Of a stretch of 64,000 bases of DNA, positions 25,805 through 34,582 are shown piece after piece (the stretch's first letter is position 1; each line of letters begins with the position of its first letter). Made by a program: the position numbers and the translations under genes. Source of the stretch: Chryseobacterium paludis (GTDB lineage: Bacteria; Bacteroidota; Bacteroidia; Flavobacteriales; Weeksellaceae); assembly GCF_025403485.1 (NCBI RefSeq), contig NZ_CP099966.1, positions 4,067,001 to 4,131,000 on the forward strand. Direction: 5' to 3'. The notes under the pieces were generated by a model. That model made no database searches. It worked only from the letters and a program-made list of their open reading frames with translations, and was not told the origin of the DNA.

Positions 25805-26542
25805 ATGAATGAAAGCTGGATGCAAAAGTGGGATGAGGTAAAAGACAGTCTTGTTTGTCCCACAGATTTGGAAACCTATTTTACTTCTGGTGAGATTTTA
25901 GGCCAGGAAATGGAAGTGATGAATATTGGGGATGTTTCTCTTCCTTCTGGAAAAGTTATTGTAAGAGATCCTTTAGTTTATCTTAACGCTGGGGAAAAAC
26001 CTTATTTTATTGAAGTTCCGAAAGGAAATTTTCCAGTGCAGATAGCGGTAGTGAAATCTGAAGAATGGGGCGATCGATATGCAGTTGCGAAAGTAGGTTT
26101 TACAGATAATAATCCGGTAATTTACCGGGAAGCTTTAATTGGACATGAAGAATTAGAAGGAGTAGGGGAAGGAGAGTATTTCGGGTTTTCTGTAGATGCG
26201 GGACTTGCCTGTATTACGGATGCAGAAGTGATTCCATACTTTGATAAGTTCCTTACAGAAATTAATGTGGAGAATATCTACGACGATTACTTTGCAGGAA
26301 TTTTTGCACAAAGTTTCAAGGATAATCCCAAAAATCAAAGAGATCTGGGAGATTGGATAAACTGGACGATTCCTAATACCAGCTATCAAATACCAATGTT
26401 TGCAAGTGGATTTGGTGATGGAGCTTATCCTGTTTATTTTGCCTATGATGCTAATGATCAGATCTGTGGATTGTATATTCAGTTTATTGATATTGAATTA
26501 GCTCTTTCTGATGATGGTGAGGAAGAAGATGAAGAATTATAA
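25805..26542 (+). CDS. DUF4241 domain protein
   Basis: 245 residues, cytoplasmic. The arrangement matches DUF4241: LPSGKVIVRDPLVYL, then a VQIAVVKSEEWGDRYAVAKV-like segment, then GFSVDAGLACITD and a C-terminal GFGDGAYPVYFAYD. The function is unknown in the literature I recall; DUF4241 genes often lie with SMI1-type immunity genes, as here. Its TAA overlaps the next ATG by one base, so translation is coupled. Confidence 0.82.
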   Translation: MNESWMQKWDEVKDSLVCPTDLETYFTSGEILGQEMEVMNIGDVSLPSGKVIVRDPLVYLNAGEKPYFIEVPKGNFPVQIAVVKSEEWGDRYAVAKVGFTDNNPVIYREALIGHEELEGVGEGEYFGFSVDAGLACITDAEVIPYFDKFLTEINVENIYDDYFAGIFAQSFKDNPKNQRDLGDWINWTIPNTSYQIPMFASGFGDGAYPVYFAYDANDQICGLYIQFIDIELALSDDGEEEDEEL

Positions 26543-27243
26543 TGGAAGATCATACTTTTGCAGATAAAGTAGTTGAGTTCAACAAGAATCTTCATTATAA
26601 TGGAGCGCTACCTGATCGTTTTCAGGTATTGAACCCATATTTTGATAATCCTGAAACAATGGATGTTATGCAGCAGTTTTATCATAAATATTATGATGAT
26701 TCCATTCAAAGGAAATTTATGATAGGAATTAATCCTAGCCGTCATGGAGCGGGAGTAACCGGAGTTCCATTTACAGATACAAAACGATTGGAAAGTATTT
26801 GTGGAATATCAATGAAATCAGCTCATACTCATGAAGTATCTTCAGTATTTATGTATGATATGATTGAGCAGTATGGTGGTGCCGGGAAGTTTTATAAAGA
26901 TTATTATATCAATTCTCCTTTTCCTTTGGCAATCGTAAGAAGATCAAAAAGTGGATGGCTAAATGCCAATTACTATGATGATAAAGAACTTTTTGAAGAT
27001 GTAAAAGACTTTATGATCAATACTTTGAAAAAACATATCAGTTTAAATATTGATACTTCAGAAGTTTTTATCCTTGGGAAAAAGAATGCAGATTTTATTT
27101 CAAAACTTAATAAAGAAGCTCAACTCTTTGATAAAATGACGGTTCTGGAACATCCCAGATATATACAGCAGTATAGACTGAAAGAAAAACAAATATATAT
27201 TGATAAATATATCTTAGCATTAAAAAATAAATCCCTTGAATAG
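26542..27243 (+). CDS. SMUG2-like uracil-DNA glycosylase family protein
   Basis: 233 residues. The motif MIGINPSRHGAGVTGVPFTD (region around residues 58-78) contains the active-site GINPSRHGAGVTG loop of the SMUG2 branch of the uracil-DNA glycosylase superfamily. The C-terminal LEHPRYIQQYR segment supplies the His-Pro DNA-contact motif. Family members excise uracil or oxidised pyrimidines from DNA. The start overlaps the DUF4241 stop by one base. The stop codon lies inside a terminator hairpin. Confidence 0.82.
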   Translation: MEDHTFADKVVEFNKNLHYNGALPDRFQVLNPYFDNPETMDVMQQFYHKYYDDSIQRKFMIGINPSRHGAGVTGVPFTDTKRLESICGISMKSAHTHEVSSVFMYDMIEQYGGAGKFYKDYYINSPFPLAIVRRSKSGWLNANYYDDKELFEDVKDFMINTLKKHISLNIDTSEVFILGKKNADFISKLNKEAQLFDKMTVLEHPRYIQQYRLKEKQIYIDKYILALKNKSLE

Positions 27244-27255
27244 TTCAAGGGATTT
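27229..27255 (+). terminator. Terminator hairpin spanning the SMUG2-like stop codon
   Basis: AAATCCCTTGAA-TAG-TTCAAGGGATTT: a perfect 12-bp stem whose loop is the stop codon itself. A run of T is weak (ATTTATC), so efficiency is uncertain. Confidence 0.7.
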
Positions 27256-27339
27256 ATCATTTGTGAATTAGAATCTTCTTTACGGTACAATGATAGCTTA
27301 TGAAAAGTTTTCATGGTTATTAGTTTCTATTTCTGTAAG

Positions 27340-28161
27340 CTATTTTTTTATGATCTTATATGATCCAAAAGAAGTTTTGATTAGATATGCTCCTGATGGG
27401 AGCTCAGAAATATCTGCATCGGTTACTCCTTTTTTAATATCTATGTTTTTTACCAACTTACCTTCCTGACTGTATATTTCAGCTGTGGAATTTTCGTCAG
27501 TTTTTATAGAAAAAGCTCCAGTTGTTGGGTTCGGATAAATACTTACTTTCTCCGCTGTGGTTTTTACTTCATTAGTAGCTAATACAATTCCTGTGTCTTT
27601 TACCCAGGTAAAGGCGTCAAGATCGGCATAGGTATATAAACCACCCAAGGTGATCTGAAGTTCATCAATAATAATGTTTGAATAATTCTGTCCGTTCAGA
27701 TTTGTTAAATCTATTAAAGTATGTCCATTAGTAGCCCCTAGAGACGTTGCAAAACCGGAAGTTTTGGTTTGAGTAAACTTTGTTACTCCACTCAATTTAC
27801 CAGTTACAGTAAGATCTCCAATAACGGTTTGATTTAAAGCGTTGTTTGAAAGGAAAACCCAGAATCTGTTTACCTTAAACAAATTTGAAGTTGTTTTGAT
27901 GCTGAAAGAAGCTCCTGGAGCTACAGAACCGGAATTGTCAATGTATCTGTTATCAACAGTTGTTCCGTTCCAACCGGTTCCCGGATAATTGGCTTGTATA
28001 TCAAATGTTGAGACATGGGATATGATATTAAATATAACTCCGTTGTCAGTAAAGCTACTGCTGCCGTTAGATTCGGTTTCGAATGCTTCTGTACTTGTCT
28101 GCCCAAAAGAAAAAATAGAAATGAGCAGGCTACAGATCAATAAAAAAGTAGTGCTTTTCAT
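27340..28161 (-). CDS. Secreted T9SS cargo protein with C-terminal type A sorting domain
   Basis: 273 residues. Signal peptide (MKSTTFLLICSLLISIFSFG) followed by an unrecognised beta-rich region of about 170 residues. The last 75 residues are a type A sorting domain: VSIYPNPTTGAFSIK, EIYSQEGKLVKN, then LPSGAYLIKTS and a basic IIKK end. It should be exported across the outer membrane by the SprA-containing T9SS. The gene starts 35 bases after the tail-collar gene and is probably co-transcribed with it. Confidence 0.85.
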   Translation of the reverse strand: MKSTTFLLICSLLISIFSFGQTSTEAFETESNGSSSFTDNGVIFNIISHVSTFDIQANYPGTGWNGTTVDNRYIDNSGSVAPGASFSIKTTSNLFKVNRFWVFLSNNALNQTVIGDLTVTGKLSGVTKFTQTKTSGFATSLGATNGHTLIDLTNLNGQNYSNIIIDELQITLGGLYTYADLDAFTWVKDTGIVLATNEVKTTAEKVSIYPNPTTGAFSIKTDENSTAEIYSQEGKLVKNIDIKKGVTDADISELPSGAYLIKTSFGSYKIIKK

Positions 28162-28196
28162 AATTTTAGTATTTAGATTAGTGTAATTGTTGAATT

Positions 28197-28739
28197 TTAA
28201 TCTCTTGGAGGGTATATTCCTGCAACACAGATAATATAATTCAGCCCAAGAAAAGGCGGCATATTATTAACAGGAAGGTTTTGTCCCATATAAGAGATTG
28301 ATTGAGGATTGATTACAGTGTCTGGACTGTCATTTACATAACTAGGTACTGCGTTGAAATCTCTTCCGACCTGTGTTCCTGTTATTGCAATAGCCGATGA
28401 TGATGTTGGAGTTGATGAATTGGCGTTTTTGTTGGCCACTTTCAACTGGAACCCTATCATGCTTGGCATGTTTTGTTGTTGCAGGGTTGTGGTATCACTC
28501 CCCGCTATAATACCTATTGGATAAGATTTACCACTTGCGCTACCTGCTCCTAATGCCATACGTCCAATTAAGTTTGGTAAAGCAAAGGTAGTTACTCCAT
28601 CTCCGCCATATGTTGTTCCTAACAAAGAAAATAAAGCGCTGTTATTTGAGATGCTTAGCAGTCTTCCATCGCAGAGCATCCAATTTCTTGGTGCAAAATT
28701 TCCTGCAAATAGTTTTACTATGCCCATGTATTCTTCCAT
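28197..28739 (-). CDS. Phage tail-collar domain protein (microcystin-dependent-protein family)
   Basis: 180 residues. Tail-collar motif at the N-terminus: GIVKLFAGNFAPRNWMLCDGRLL, then NSALFSLLGTTYGGDG.TTFALPNLIGRM (quoted in segments), and an ending NYIICVAGIYP. No neighbouring phage genes, so it is the chromosomal MDP type, found in many Bacteroidota, of unknown role. Possibly a surface fibre or carbohydrate-binding protein; no signal peptide is seen. It is the first gene of a two-gene unit with the T9SS cargo. Confidence 0.85.
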   Translation of the reverse strand: MEEYMGIVKLFAGNFAPRNWMLCDGRLLSISNNSALFSLLGTTYGGDGVTTFALPNLIGRMALGAGSASGKSYPIGIIAGSDTTTLQQQNMPSMIGFQLKVANKNANSSTPTSSSAIAITGTQVGRDFNAVPSYVNDSPDTVINPQSISYMGQNLPVNNMPPFLGLNYIICVAGIYPPRD

Positions 28740-29053
28740 AATAATAAGTTTTTTAGGTTTTTAATTTTTTCTATTCTTTTTGGCTTTTAAAAGCAGTTCT
28801 GAATAGTTTGTATTTTAATATCCCAAAGGAACAATATATATGAGTTTGCGGGTAGAGTAGAAAGTACCAAATTAAGGACTCCGTATTTTTACGTATTACT
28901 ATTTCTATAAAAAATAAATGATAAAAACTGACATTGTATTTATAGTAAATTTATAACAAATAAAAAAAGACGAAATACTTAATTTGTATAGGTTTAATTT
29001 TCGTTAAAAGCCTGTAATTACTATTTTTGTATTTATCCAATATAAATTTAAAA
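28740..29053. other. Divergent intergenic region with a promoter for the crotonase gene
   Basis: 314 bases without a gene. A perfect -7 box TATTTTTG lies just before 29030, about 25 bases upstream of the crotonase ATG. The promoter of the minus-strand collar gene must also lie here but no clear box was found. Confidence 0.6.
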
Positions 29054-29818
29054 ATGAACGAATTCGTAATATCAGAGCTTAAAAATAATATCGCCGAAAT
29101 CACTTTCGGAACACCTAAAAGTAATGCACTTCCCGGAGCTATTTTGGAAAAGTTGGCCCAGACCATTTTAGATGAAGGAGCAAAGGGTGAGGTGAAAGCT
29201 ATTCTTGTAAAAAGTGAAGGTGAAAAAGCTTTCTGTGCAGGGGCAAGCTTTGATGAACTTTTGGCAATTGAAGAACTTGACGCTTCTACAAAATTCTTTG
29301 GAGGTTTTGCTAAAGTTTTAAATGCGATGAGAAATTGTGGTAAAATAGTTGTGGTAAGGGTACAGGGGAAAACAACAGGTGGTGGAGTAGGTATCGCTTG
29401 TGGAGCTGATTATTGTTTCGCAACGAAAGATTCCGCACTGGCTTTAACTGAGATTAATTTAGGAATTGGTCCCTTTGTGATTGGTCCATATGTAGAAAGG
29501 AAAATCGGAAAATCCCAATTCTCTGCAATGGCTATTGATGCTGATTTCAGAACTGCAGAATGGGCAGAACAGCATAATGTATACCATTCAGTTTCAGACA
29601 ATATTGAAGAGATGGATTTAAAACTGAATAAATTTCTACAAACTCTCGCATCAAGAAGTAGTGATGCTTTAGCTTTAATTAAAAAAGTATCTTGGGAGGG
29701 GACAGATCATTTTAATGAACTTATGCCTGCGAGAATTCATATGAGTGCAAGTTTGATTTTAGAAGATTCTGCAAAGAAAAATATTGAATCTATCAAAGAA
29801 AGATTAAGAGCAAAATAA
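29054..29818 (+). CDS. Enoyl-CoA hydratase/isomerase family protein
   Basis: 254 residues from the ATG at 29054; a TTG nine codons upstream is unlikely. Crotonase fold with EKAFCAGASFDEL and GKTTGGGVGIACGADY. The first catalytic Glu position of classic hydratases is Gly here (GGGVGI), while a Glu is kept in LTEINLGIGPFV, so it may act as an isomerase or a methylglutaconyl-CoA-type hydratase. It stands alone with its own terminator and could supply the missing PaaF step, but this is speculative. Confidence 0.85.
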   Translation: MNEFVISELKNNIAEITFGTPKSNALPGAILEKLAQTILDEGAKGEVKAILVKSEGEKAFCAGASFDELLAIEELDASTKFFGGFAKVLNAMRNCGKIVVVRVQGKTTGGGVGIACGADYCFATKDSALALTEINLGIGPFVIGPYVERKIGKSQFSAMAIDADFRTAEWAEQHNVYHSVSDNIEEMDLKLNKFLQTLASRSSDALALIKKVSWEGTDHFNELMPARIHMSASLILEDSAKKNIESIKERLRAK

Positions 29819-29836
29819 GTATTTGTTATCATAAAT

Positions 29837-29868
29837 AAAAAACCGTTGATTGTGGTCGACGGTTTTTT
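29837..29868 (+). terminator. Terminator of the crotonase gene
   Basis: AAAAAACCGTTGA / TCGACGGTTTTTT with a TTGTGG loop and one G.T pair, followed by a T-run. It lies 18 bases after the stop. Confidence 0.82.
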
Positions 29869-29916
29869 ATTTGAAATTTATTAAATAATATTTTGGAGAT
29901 TAAAAATAAATTATAA

Positions 29917-29931
29917 CTTTGTATTTCAAAG
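29917..29931 (+). promoter_or_regulatory. Operator-like site 1: CTTTGTATTTCAAAG with overlapping promoter
   Basis: An inverted repeat CTTTG-TATTT-CAAAG. The left half is also the end of a perfect -7 box (TAACTTTG, 29914-29921). The identical 15 bases, inside a 22-base exact match, recur at 30930-30944. A protein bound here would cover the start site of the operon at 29940. Confidence 0.6.
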
Positions 29932-29939
29932 TTCTTTAT

Positions 29940-30557
29940 ATGGATTCAAAAAACTATCACGAAGATCTATCTCATATCCGTTCCATGATGGAGAGATCTT
30001 CAAGATTTATTTCATTGAGTGGATTGTCTGGAGTTGTTGCTGGTTTAGTGGCACTAATTGGTGCAGGCTATGTTTATTTTGTTCTTAAAAGAAATGGAAT
30101 TGACTATTTCGAAGGAGATCGAAACATATACAGTATGGCTTTGGTTAAAGAATTGGTGATTATCGGAACTTTGATTTTATTTGCTGCCATATTAAGCGGA
30201 TATATTTTTACTGCTAATAAAAGTAAAAAGAAGGGTCTTAAAATATGGGATGGCACTACCAAACGTCTATTAATAACTTTTTGCGTCCCTTTAATAACGG
30301 GTGGTGTCTTCTGTCTTGCTCTTCTCTTTCATCATCTTTTTGTATGGATTGCACCAGCTACTTTGATTTTTTATGGGCTGGCTTTGGTGAGCGCTGAAAG
30401 ATATACTTTGACTGATGTAAAATACTTGGGATATTGTCAAATCATTTTAGGATTGATCTCATTATTTTTTCTGGGATGGGGACTGCTTTTCTGGACCGTG
30501 GGTTTTGGTATTCTGCATATAGTATATGGATTAATTATGCATAAGAAATATAAATAA
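29940..30557 (+). CDS. Uncharacterised polytopic membrane protein
   Basis: 205 residues from the ATG at 29940. Starts with a soluble segment YHEDLSHIRSMMERSSRF followed by about five or six transmembrane helices. I do not recognise a firmly named family. It is the first gene of an operon with a winged-helix regulator and sits directly behind an operator-like site, so it is probably controlled by that regulator. Spacing to the next gene is 56 bases without a terminator. No catalytic motif. Confidence 0.7.
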   Translation: MDSKNYHEDLSHIRSMMERSSRFISLSGLSGVVAGLVALIGAGYVYFVLKRNGIDYFEGDRNIYSMALVKELVIIGTLILFAAILSGYIFTANKSKKKGLKIWDGTTKRLLITFCVPLITGGVFCLALLFHHLFVWIAPATLIFYGLALVSAERYTLTDVKYLGYCQIILGLISLFFLGWGLLFWTVGFGILHIVYGLIMHKKYK

Positions 30558-30613
30558 AAATATAAATTTGCGGTTCGAAAAAAACTAAACCCTGCAACCT
30601 GATAACTGAAATT

Positions 30614-30904
30614 ATGATTAAAATAAATCAGCTCAATAAAGAATTCGAAAGTCGCGTAAGACTAGGCATTATGTCTGTCCTTATGGTCAACGACTGGGTT
30701 GATTTCTCAGAAATGAAAAGTTTATTGGAAATTACAGATGGTAATTTAGCGAGTCATAGTAATGCGTTAGAAAAAGCTGGATATATAGAGGTGAAGAAAG
30801 AATTTGTAGGAAAAAAACCAAAAACATCATACAGAGTGACCCAAAATGGAAGACTGGCTTTCACAGAACATTTGGATGCACTGGAAAAATTAATAGGACG
30901 TTAG
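30614..30904 (+). CDS. Small winged-helix transcriptional regulator
   Basis: 96 residues, a single MarR/ArsR-like winged helix of the HTH_34 type: NKEFESRVRLGIMSVLMVN, then FSEMKSLLEITDGNLASHSNALEKAGYI (recognition helix around LASHSNAL), then the wing GKKPKTSYRVT. No effector domain. Two identical CTTTGTATTTCAAAG sites flank its region, before the gene upstream and before the gene downstream, which makes it the natural candidate for binding them and for autoregulation. Confidence 0.88.
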   Translation: MIKINQLNKEFESRVRLGIMSVLMVNDWVDFSEMKSLLEITDGNLASHSNALEKAGYIEVKKEFVGKKPKTSYRVTQNGRLAFTEHLDALEKLIGR

Positions 30905-30929
30905 ACACATATATTTTTTTACAAATTTA

Positions 30930-30944
30930 CTTTGTATTTCAAAG
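30930..30944 (+). promoter_or_regulatory. Operator-like site 2: CTTTGTATTTCAAAG
   Basis: Exact second copy of the site at 29917-29931, 32 bases before the ATG of the metallophosphoesterase. The -7 box is less perfect here (TTACTTTG). Confidence 0.6.
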
Positions 30945-30975
30945 TTCTTTGTTAAAATGAATTTAAAAAATATCA

Positions 30976-31815
30976 ATGACAAGAAAAACATTTTTAAAAA
31001 GACTTATGCAGGCTTCAGTAATCGGGGCATTCCCAGCATTGTATTCGTGGCAGGTAGAACCTTTTTGGGTAGAATTTGTTGAAAGAAAACTTCCGATTAA
31101 AAACTTACCCGAAGCACTGGAAGGCAAAATATTAATGCAGATTTCAGATTTACATGTGGGAAATCGCTTTGACTGGAAATTTCTTATTGAATCTTTTGAA
31201 AAAGCACGACCGTTCAAGCCTGACTTTGTAGTCTATACCGGGGATTTTGTGAACCACGGAACTTTACAGGAACAAAATGATTTAAGAGTGGTAATGGAGA
31301 ACGCTGTTTATGGCAGTTTAGGAACTTTTGGGATTTTAGGAAACCATGATTATGGACCGACCTGGAATGATATAGGGCTTTCACGAAGTATCTGTGGGGT
31401 TTTAAATGATTTTGGAATTGAGATGCTTAATAATGAACAACGAGAAAAGAACGGTCTTAATTTTATCGGATTTGAAGATCTTACTTCTCCCAATTTCGAC
31501 CCAATGCAGGTAATGAAAGATTATGACCCTTTAAAAGCTAACCTTGTTCTCTGCCATAATCCTGATGTATGCGACAAAGATATCTGGAATAATTACAAAG
31601 GCTGGATTTTAAGTGGACATACCCATGGAGGTCAATGTCGGATTCCCGGGGTGATTACTCCTATACTTCCCGTGAAAAATAAAAAATATGTCTCTGGAGA
31701 AATCAATTTAAAAGATGGAAGGATGCTTTATATCAATCGGGCTATTGGACATTCTTACCAGGTTCGTTTTATGGTTCGCCCGGAAATTACAGTTTTTACT
31801 TTAACAAATTCTTAG
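30976..31815 (+). CDS. Metallophosphoesterase (YaeI-like)
   Basis: 279 residues. Calcineurin-like phosphoesterase signatures in order: ISDLHVGNRFDW, YTGDFVNHG, GNHDYGPTW, and GHTHGGQCRIP. The N-terminus is hydrophobic with a twin-arginine-like start absent, so it is anchored rather than Tat-exported. Family members act on phosphodiesters, often lipid A or other UDP-lipids in YaeI-type enzymes; substrate not determined. It begins behind the second operator copy and is followed six bases later by the next gene. Confidence 0.88.
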   Translation: MTRKTFLKRLMQASVIGAFPALYSWQVEPFWVEFVERKLPIKNLPEALEGKILMQISDLHVGNRFDWKFLIESFEKARPFKPDFVVYTGDFVNHGTLQEQNDLRVVMENAVYGSLGTFGILGNHDYGPTWNDIGLSRSICGVLNDFGIEMLNNEQREKNGLNFIGFEDLTSPNFDPMQVMKDYDPLKANLVLCHNPDVCDKDIWNNYKGWILSGHTHGGQCRIPGVITPILPVKNKKYVSGEINLKDGRMLYINRAIGHSYQVRFMVRPEITVFTLTNS

Positions 31816-31821
31816 TGTAAT

Positions 31822-32118
31822 ATGAATAATAAACAAATTTTAAACATTGGAAAATATGTGTTCGGATCTTCATTTTTATTCGGAAATATATGTCTTTTCG
31901 GATATCTCATAACCAGAGTTGATCTATTCGCAGTGAGTGGTTTTATGTTGCTTATTTTTGGATCCGTTCTTAATCTTTTAGTGATATTGGGATTGTTGAT
32001 TTATGGCTTTGCCTATAAATCTAAACTTAACACTTGTTTACAGGCAACGAGTATACTCCTGGCCAATATTCCTATAGCTATCCTTTACACAGTCACTGGA
32101 CTCAGTCTATTAAAATAA
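31822..32118 (+). CDS. Small uncharacterised membrane protein
   Basis: 98 residues with about three hydrophobic helices and short loops. No family recognised. Tight spacing on both sides (6 and 7 bases) makes it part of the operon behind the winged-helix regulator. Confidence 0.7.
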   Translation: MNNKQILNIGKYVFGSSFLFGNICLFGYLITRVDLFAVSGFMLLIFGSVLNLLVILGLLIYGFAYKSKLNTCLQATSILLANIPIAILYTVTGLSLLK

Positions 32119-32125
32119 TCAAAGT

Positions 32126-32611
32126 ATGAAAAAATTACGTGTTCGCTTTTTACTTTTTGTGTATGATAAAACTCAAAAATTGTACAGAAAGTATTTTAAG
32201 AAAAAGAAAAGGCAATGGTAGTTTAATGAGCAACAACTGCTTAGCTTCAGTGAGGATTCTTTAGGAAGAAAGCTGGGTGAGTTTTATAAACGTCATGGAT
32301 TTACAATGATCCCAAAAATGGAAAATCATGATGTACATCATCTTATTACTGGATGTGGAACCAACTTTGAAGATGAAATTGCGATGCAATTCCTACTTCT
32401 AGGAAACGGAAAGATCAATGCTCACCTTTTGGCAGCAATTGTATTAGGAACATTGATATTACCGGAATATTCTAAAATGTACCTGCAGGCATATAAAAAA
32501 GGCAAGAATATGAGGCCTTTTCACCATTGGGATTTTGAAGCTTTATTGTGGCAAAACTTCGAAAATCTGAAAGATTTCATTCAACAAAAAAATATAATAA
32601 CCCATTATTAA
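32126..32611 (+). pseudogene. Coq4-family-like gene interrupted by one in-frame TAG
   Basis: From the ATG at 32126 (MKKLRVRFLLFVYDKT) the frame runs 31 codons to TAG at 32219-32221, then continues open in the same frame for 129 codons to the stop at 32611. The downstream part has the Coq4 zinc site HDxxH-x11-E (HDVHHLITGCGTNFEDE) and the Coq4-like C-terminus. Read through, the product is about 160 residues and starts and ends like a normal member, so one base change seems to have broken the gene. Translation could restart at the ATG at 32306, giving a 101-residue fragment that keeps the metal motif. Chryseobacterium uses menaquinone, so the role of this Coq4 relative is unknown. Confidence 0.8.
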
Positions 32612-32618
32612 TTACATC

Positions 32619-33992
32619 ATGAAAACACATCATTATATATTACTTACAACTGCCTTCTTCATCATTCTGTTTTATGATGAAAATGTAGGACTAAACCTAG
32701 GTATTTTAGGAATTATTTATTCTGTACTTACCTGGCATAAAACACCTGAAAGAAACAAGACAAAAGTTTTTTATATCTTGGTTCTTACAAGTGTCCTTTC
32801 TTCTGTAGCATTTGCCTGGTATGGAGATTTTCCTTCATTTTTGGCAGTTGTAAGTTCCCTTTTACTTTTATCCTATAGATCTAAAAATAAAAGGATGAAA
32901 ACTCTTTTACTAATTCCTGTTTTTGTAGTGAATTGCTTTACATTTTTCTGTCGGTTTTTTAGTTTTGATCAGTGGCTCCCAAAAAGGAATATTTCCAGGT
33001 TATGGCAGAAGCTGTTTGCATTTATTCTTATTCCTACAATATTAATAGCTATTTTCTTTGGAATTTATTCTGTGGGGAGTGATCATTTTGCCAATCTCTT
33101 TACCAACATTGAATTAGATGTCAACTTTTGGCAGTTATTCTGTATTACAATTTTAGGGACATTTATTGCCTTTAATTATTGGACCTATACGGTTGAAAAA
33201 CTTATCTACAAACAAAACCATGTTTTAGATAATACTTTTCATGAGAAAGATAAAACAGTAAAATCAAGCTACTCTTTTCTGGACCTAGATGCCGAAAGAA
33301 TGAGTGGAGTGATCTCCTTTTTCTCATTAAATGTTCTGCTGATTTTTTTTATAATTACCTATAATTACGAACAGTTTTATGAGGTGGCAAAGACCCCTAG
33401 CCAACTTTCAGAAGAAACACATGAAAGGGTAAATGCTGTGATCATGTCGATCATTATGGCAATACTGGTGATCATGTTTTACTTTAAATCCAGTTTCAAC
33501 TTTGATCCAAAAGCAGGATTATTGAAAACTCTGGCTAAGATTTGGATATTGCTGAATGCTGTATTGATCATCTCTGCAATGATAAAAAATTCAGAATATA
33601 TTATTAATTACGGTTTTACTTATAAAAGGCTTGGAGTTTATGGATTCTTGATCTTGGCATTGATTGGCCTGATAATGACCTTTATTAAAATTCAAGGGAA
33701 AAAAAGAAATGCATTCTTATTTAATACAATGACCTGGTATTTTTATGGAACAATTTTGGCTTGTAGTTATATCAATTGGGGTGGTTTTATAACTTCCCAA
33801 AACATGAAACGAAATGATTTTGTGGTTAATTATCATGTAAAATCCATTAATTTCAGTGATAAAAAGTTACTGGAATATGCCGAAGAAAAAAATGATAAAA
33901 ATTTAAAAAAACAAATTATTAGTAAAGTAGAAAAAGAGAAGTCACCAACCTTTCTTTCAAAAATTCTTTACTATGAAACATTAAAAGAATAG
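32619..33992 (+). CDS. DUF4153/DUF4173-type polytopic membrane protein
   Basis: 457 residues with about ten to twelve transmembrane helices and a cytosolic C-terminal tail (KLLEYAEEKNDKNLKKQII). The central conserved stretch with YSVGSDHF and SFLDLDAERMSG resembles DUF4173/DUF4153 proteins, whose function is unknown. It follows the broken Coq4-like gene by seven bases and precedes a lipoprotein gene by five, so it belongs to the same operon. Confidence 0.75.
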   Translation: MKTHHYILLTTAFFIILFYDENVGLNLGILGIIYSVLTWHKTPERNKTKVFYILVLTSVLSSVAFAWYGDFPSFLAVVSSLLLLSYRSKNKRMKTLLLIPVFVVNCFTFFCRFFSFDQWLPKRNISRLWQKLFAFILIPTILIAIFFGIYSVGSDHFANLFTNIELDVNFWQLFCITILGTFIAFNYWTYTVEKLIYKQNHVLDNTFHEKDKTVKSSYSFLDLDAERMSGVISFFSLNVLLIFFIITYNYEQFYEVAKTPSQLSEETHERVNAVIMSIIMAILVIMFYFKSSFNFDPKAGLLKTLAKIWILLNAVLIISAMIKNSEYIINYGFTYKRLGVYGFLILALIGLIMTFIKIQGKKRNAFLFNTMTWYFYGTILACSYINWGGFITSQNMKRNDFVVNYHVKSINFSDKKLLEYAEEKNDKNLKKQIISKVEKEKSPTFLSKILYYETLKE

Positions 33993-33997
33993 TTATT

Positions 33998-34534
33998 ATG
34001 AAAAAGTCCTTATTGCTGATCCCACTGATTATTATTTCTTGTAAAAAAGAAGCAAATACTGAAACAGCGAACAAAGATTCGATCATGGTTAGCGAGCAGC
34101 CTCATCCCGAATCATCAGTAGATTCTGTTGCGCTAAGACAAAAAGATTCGCTTATTAATAATTCTCCCGTCACTAAACATGTTTTAAAAAAAGGCGTGAT
34201 GAGAAGTGAAAAAGAAGGTCAGATTATAAGAACTGCTGATGCGTCCCAACTTCCCTTTACTGTAGGAGAACAATTTACAAAAGATGGGCAGGAGTTGATA
34301 TTAAAGATTACTAATTATAATAAAGCTGACCTTAAAGCCTTTATTTCTACTAAAGAGAAAGATTTTAACATTAGGTTTAATCAAATAAAACTGCCAAACG
34401 GAGATTATGATGGACCCTTTGGAAGAGATATTTTTTATCAGGTTGCAGGAAGAGGAGAGATTTGGTTAATTATTGGAAAAAGTAATATGGCATCAGGAAA
34501 CACAAAAGGAAGTTTCTCTGTAAGTGTAGAATGA
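33998..34534 (+). CDS. Uncharacterised lipoprotein
   Basis: 178 residues. Short signal MKKSLLLIPLIIISC with the acylated Cys at residue 15, then a Lys/Glu/Ser-rich linker and a compact C-terminal domain (GEQFTKDGQELILKITNY, then GRGEIWLIIGK) that I do not recognise. Probably faces the periplasm or surface. Likely the last gene of the operon driven from the winged-helix promoter region. Confidence 0.75.
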   Translation: MKKSLLLIPLIIISCKKEANTETANKDSIMVSEQPHPESSVDSVALRQKDSLINNSPVTKHVLKKGVMRSEKEGQIIRTADASQLPFTVGEQFTKDGQELILKITNYNKADLKAFISTKEKDFNIRFNQIKLPNGDYDGPFGRDIFYQVAGRGEIWLIIGKSNMASGNTKGSFSVSVE

Positions 34535-34582
34535 TCTTTGGTATAGTTTCTGTAATGTATCCATTATTAAGATTTACTAATT

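Noticed and set aside
28197..28739. Tail-collar protein as evidence of prophage
   Set aside because: No other phage gene nearby; the microcystin-dependent-protein type is usual on Bacteroidota chromosomes.
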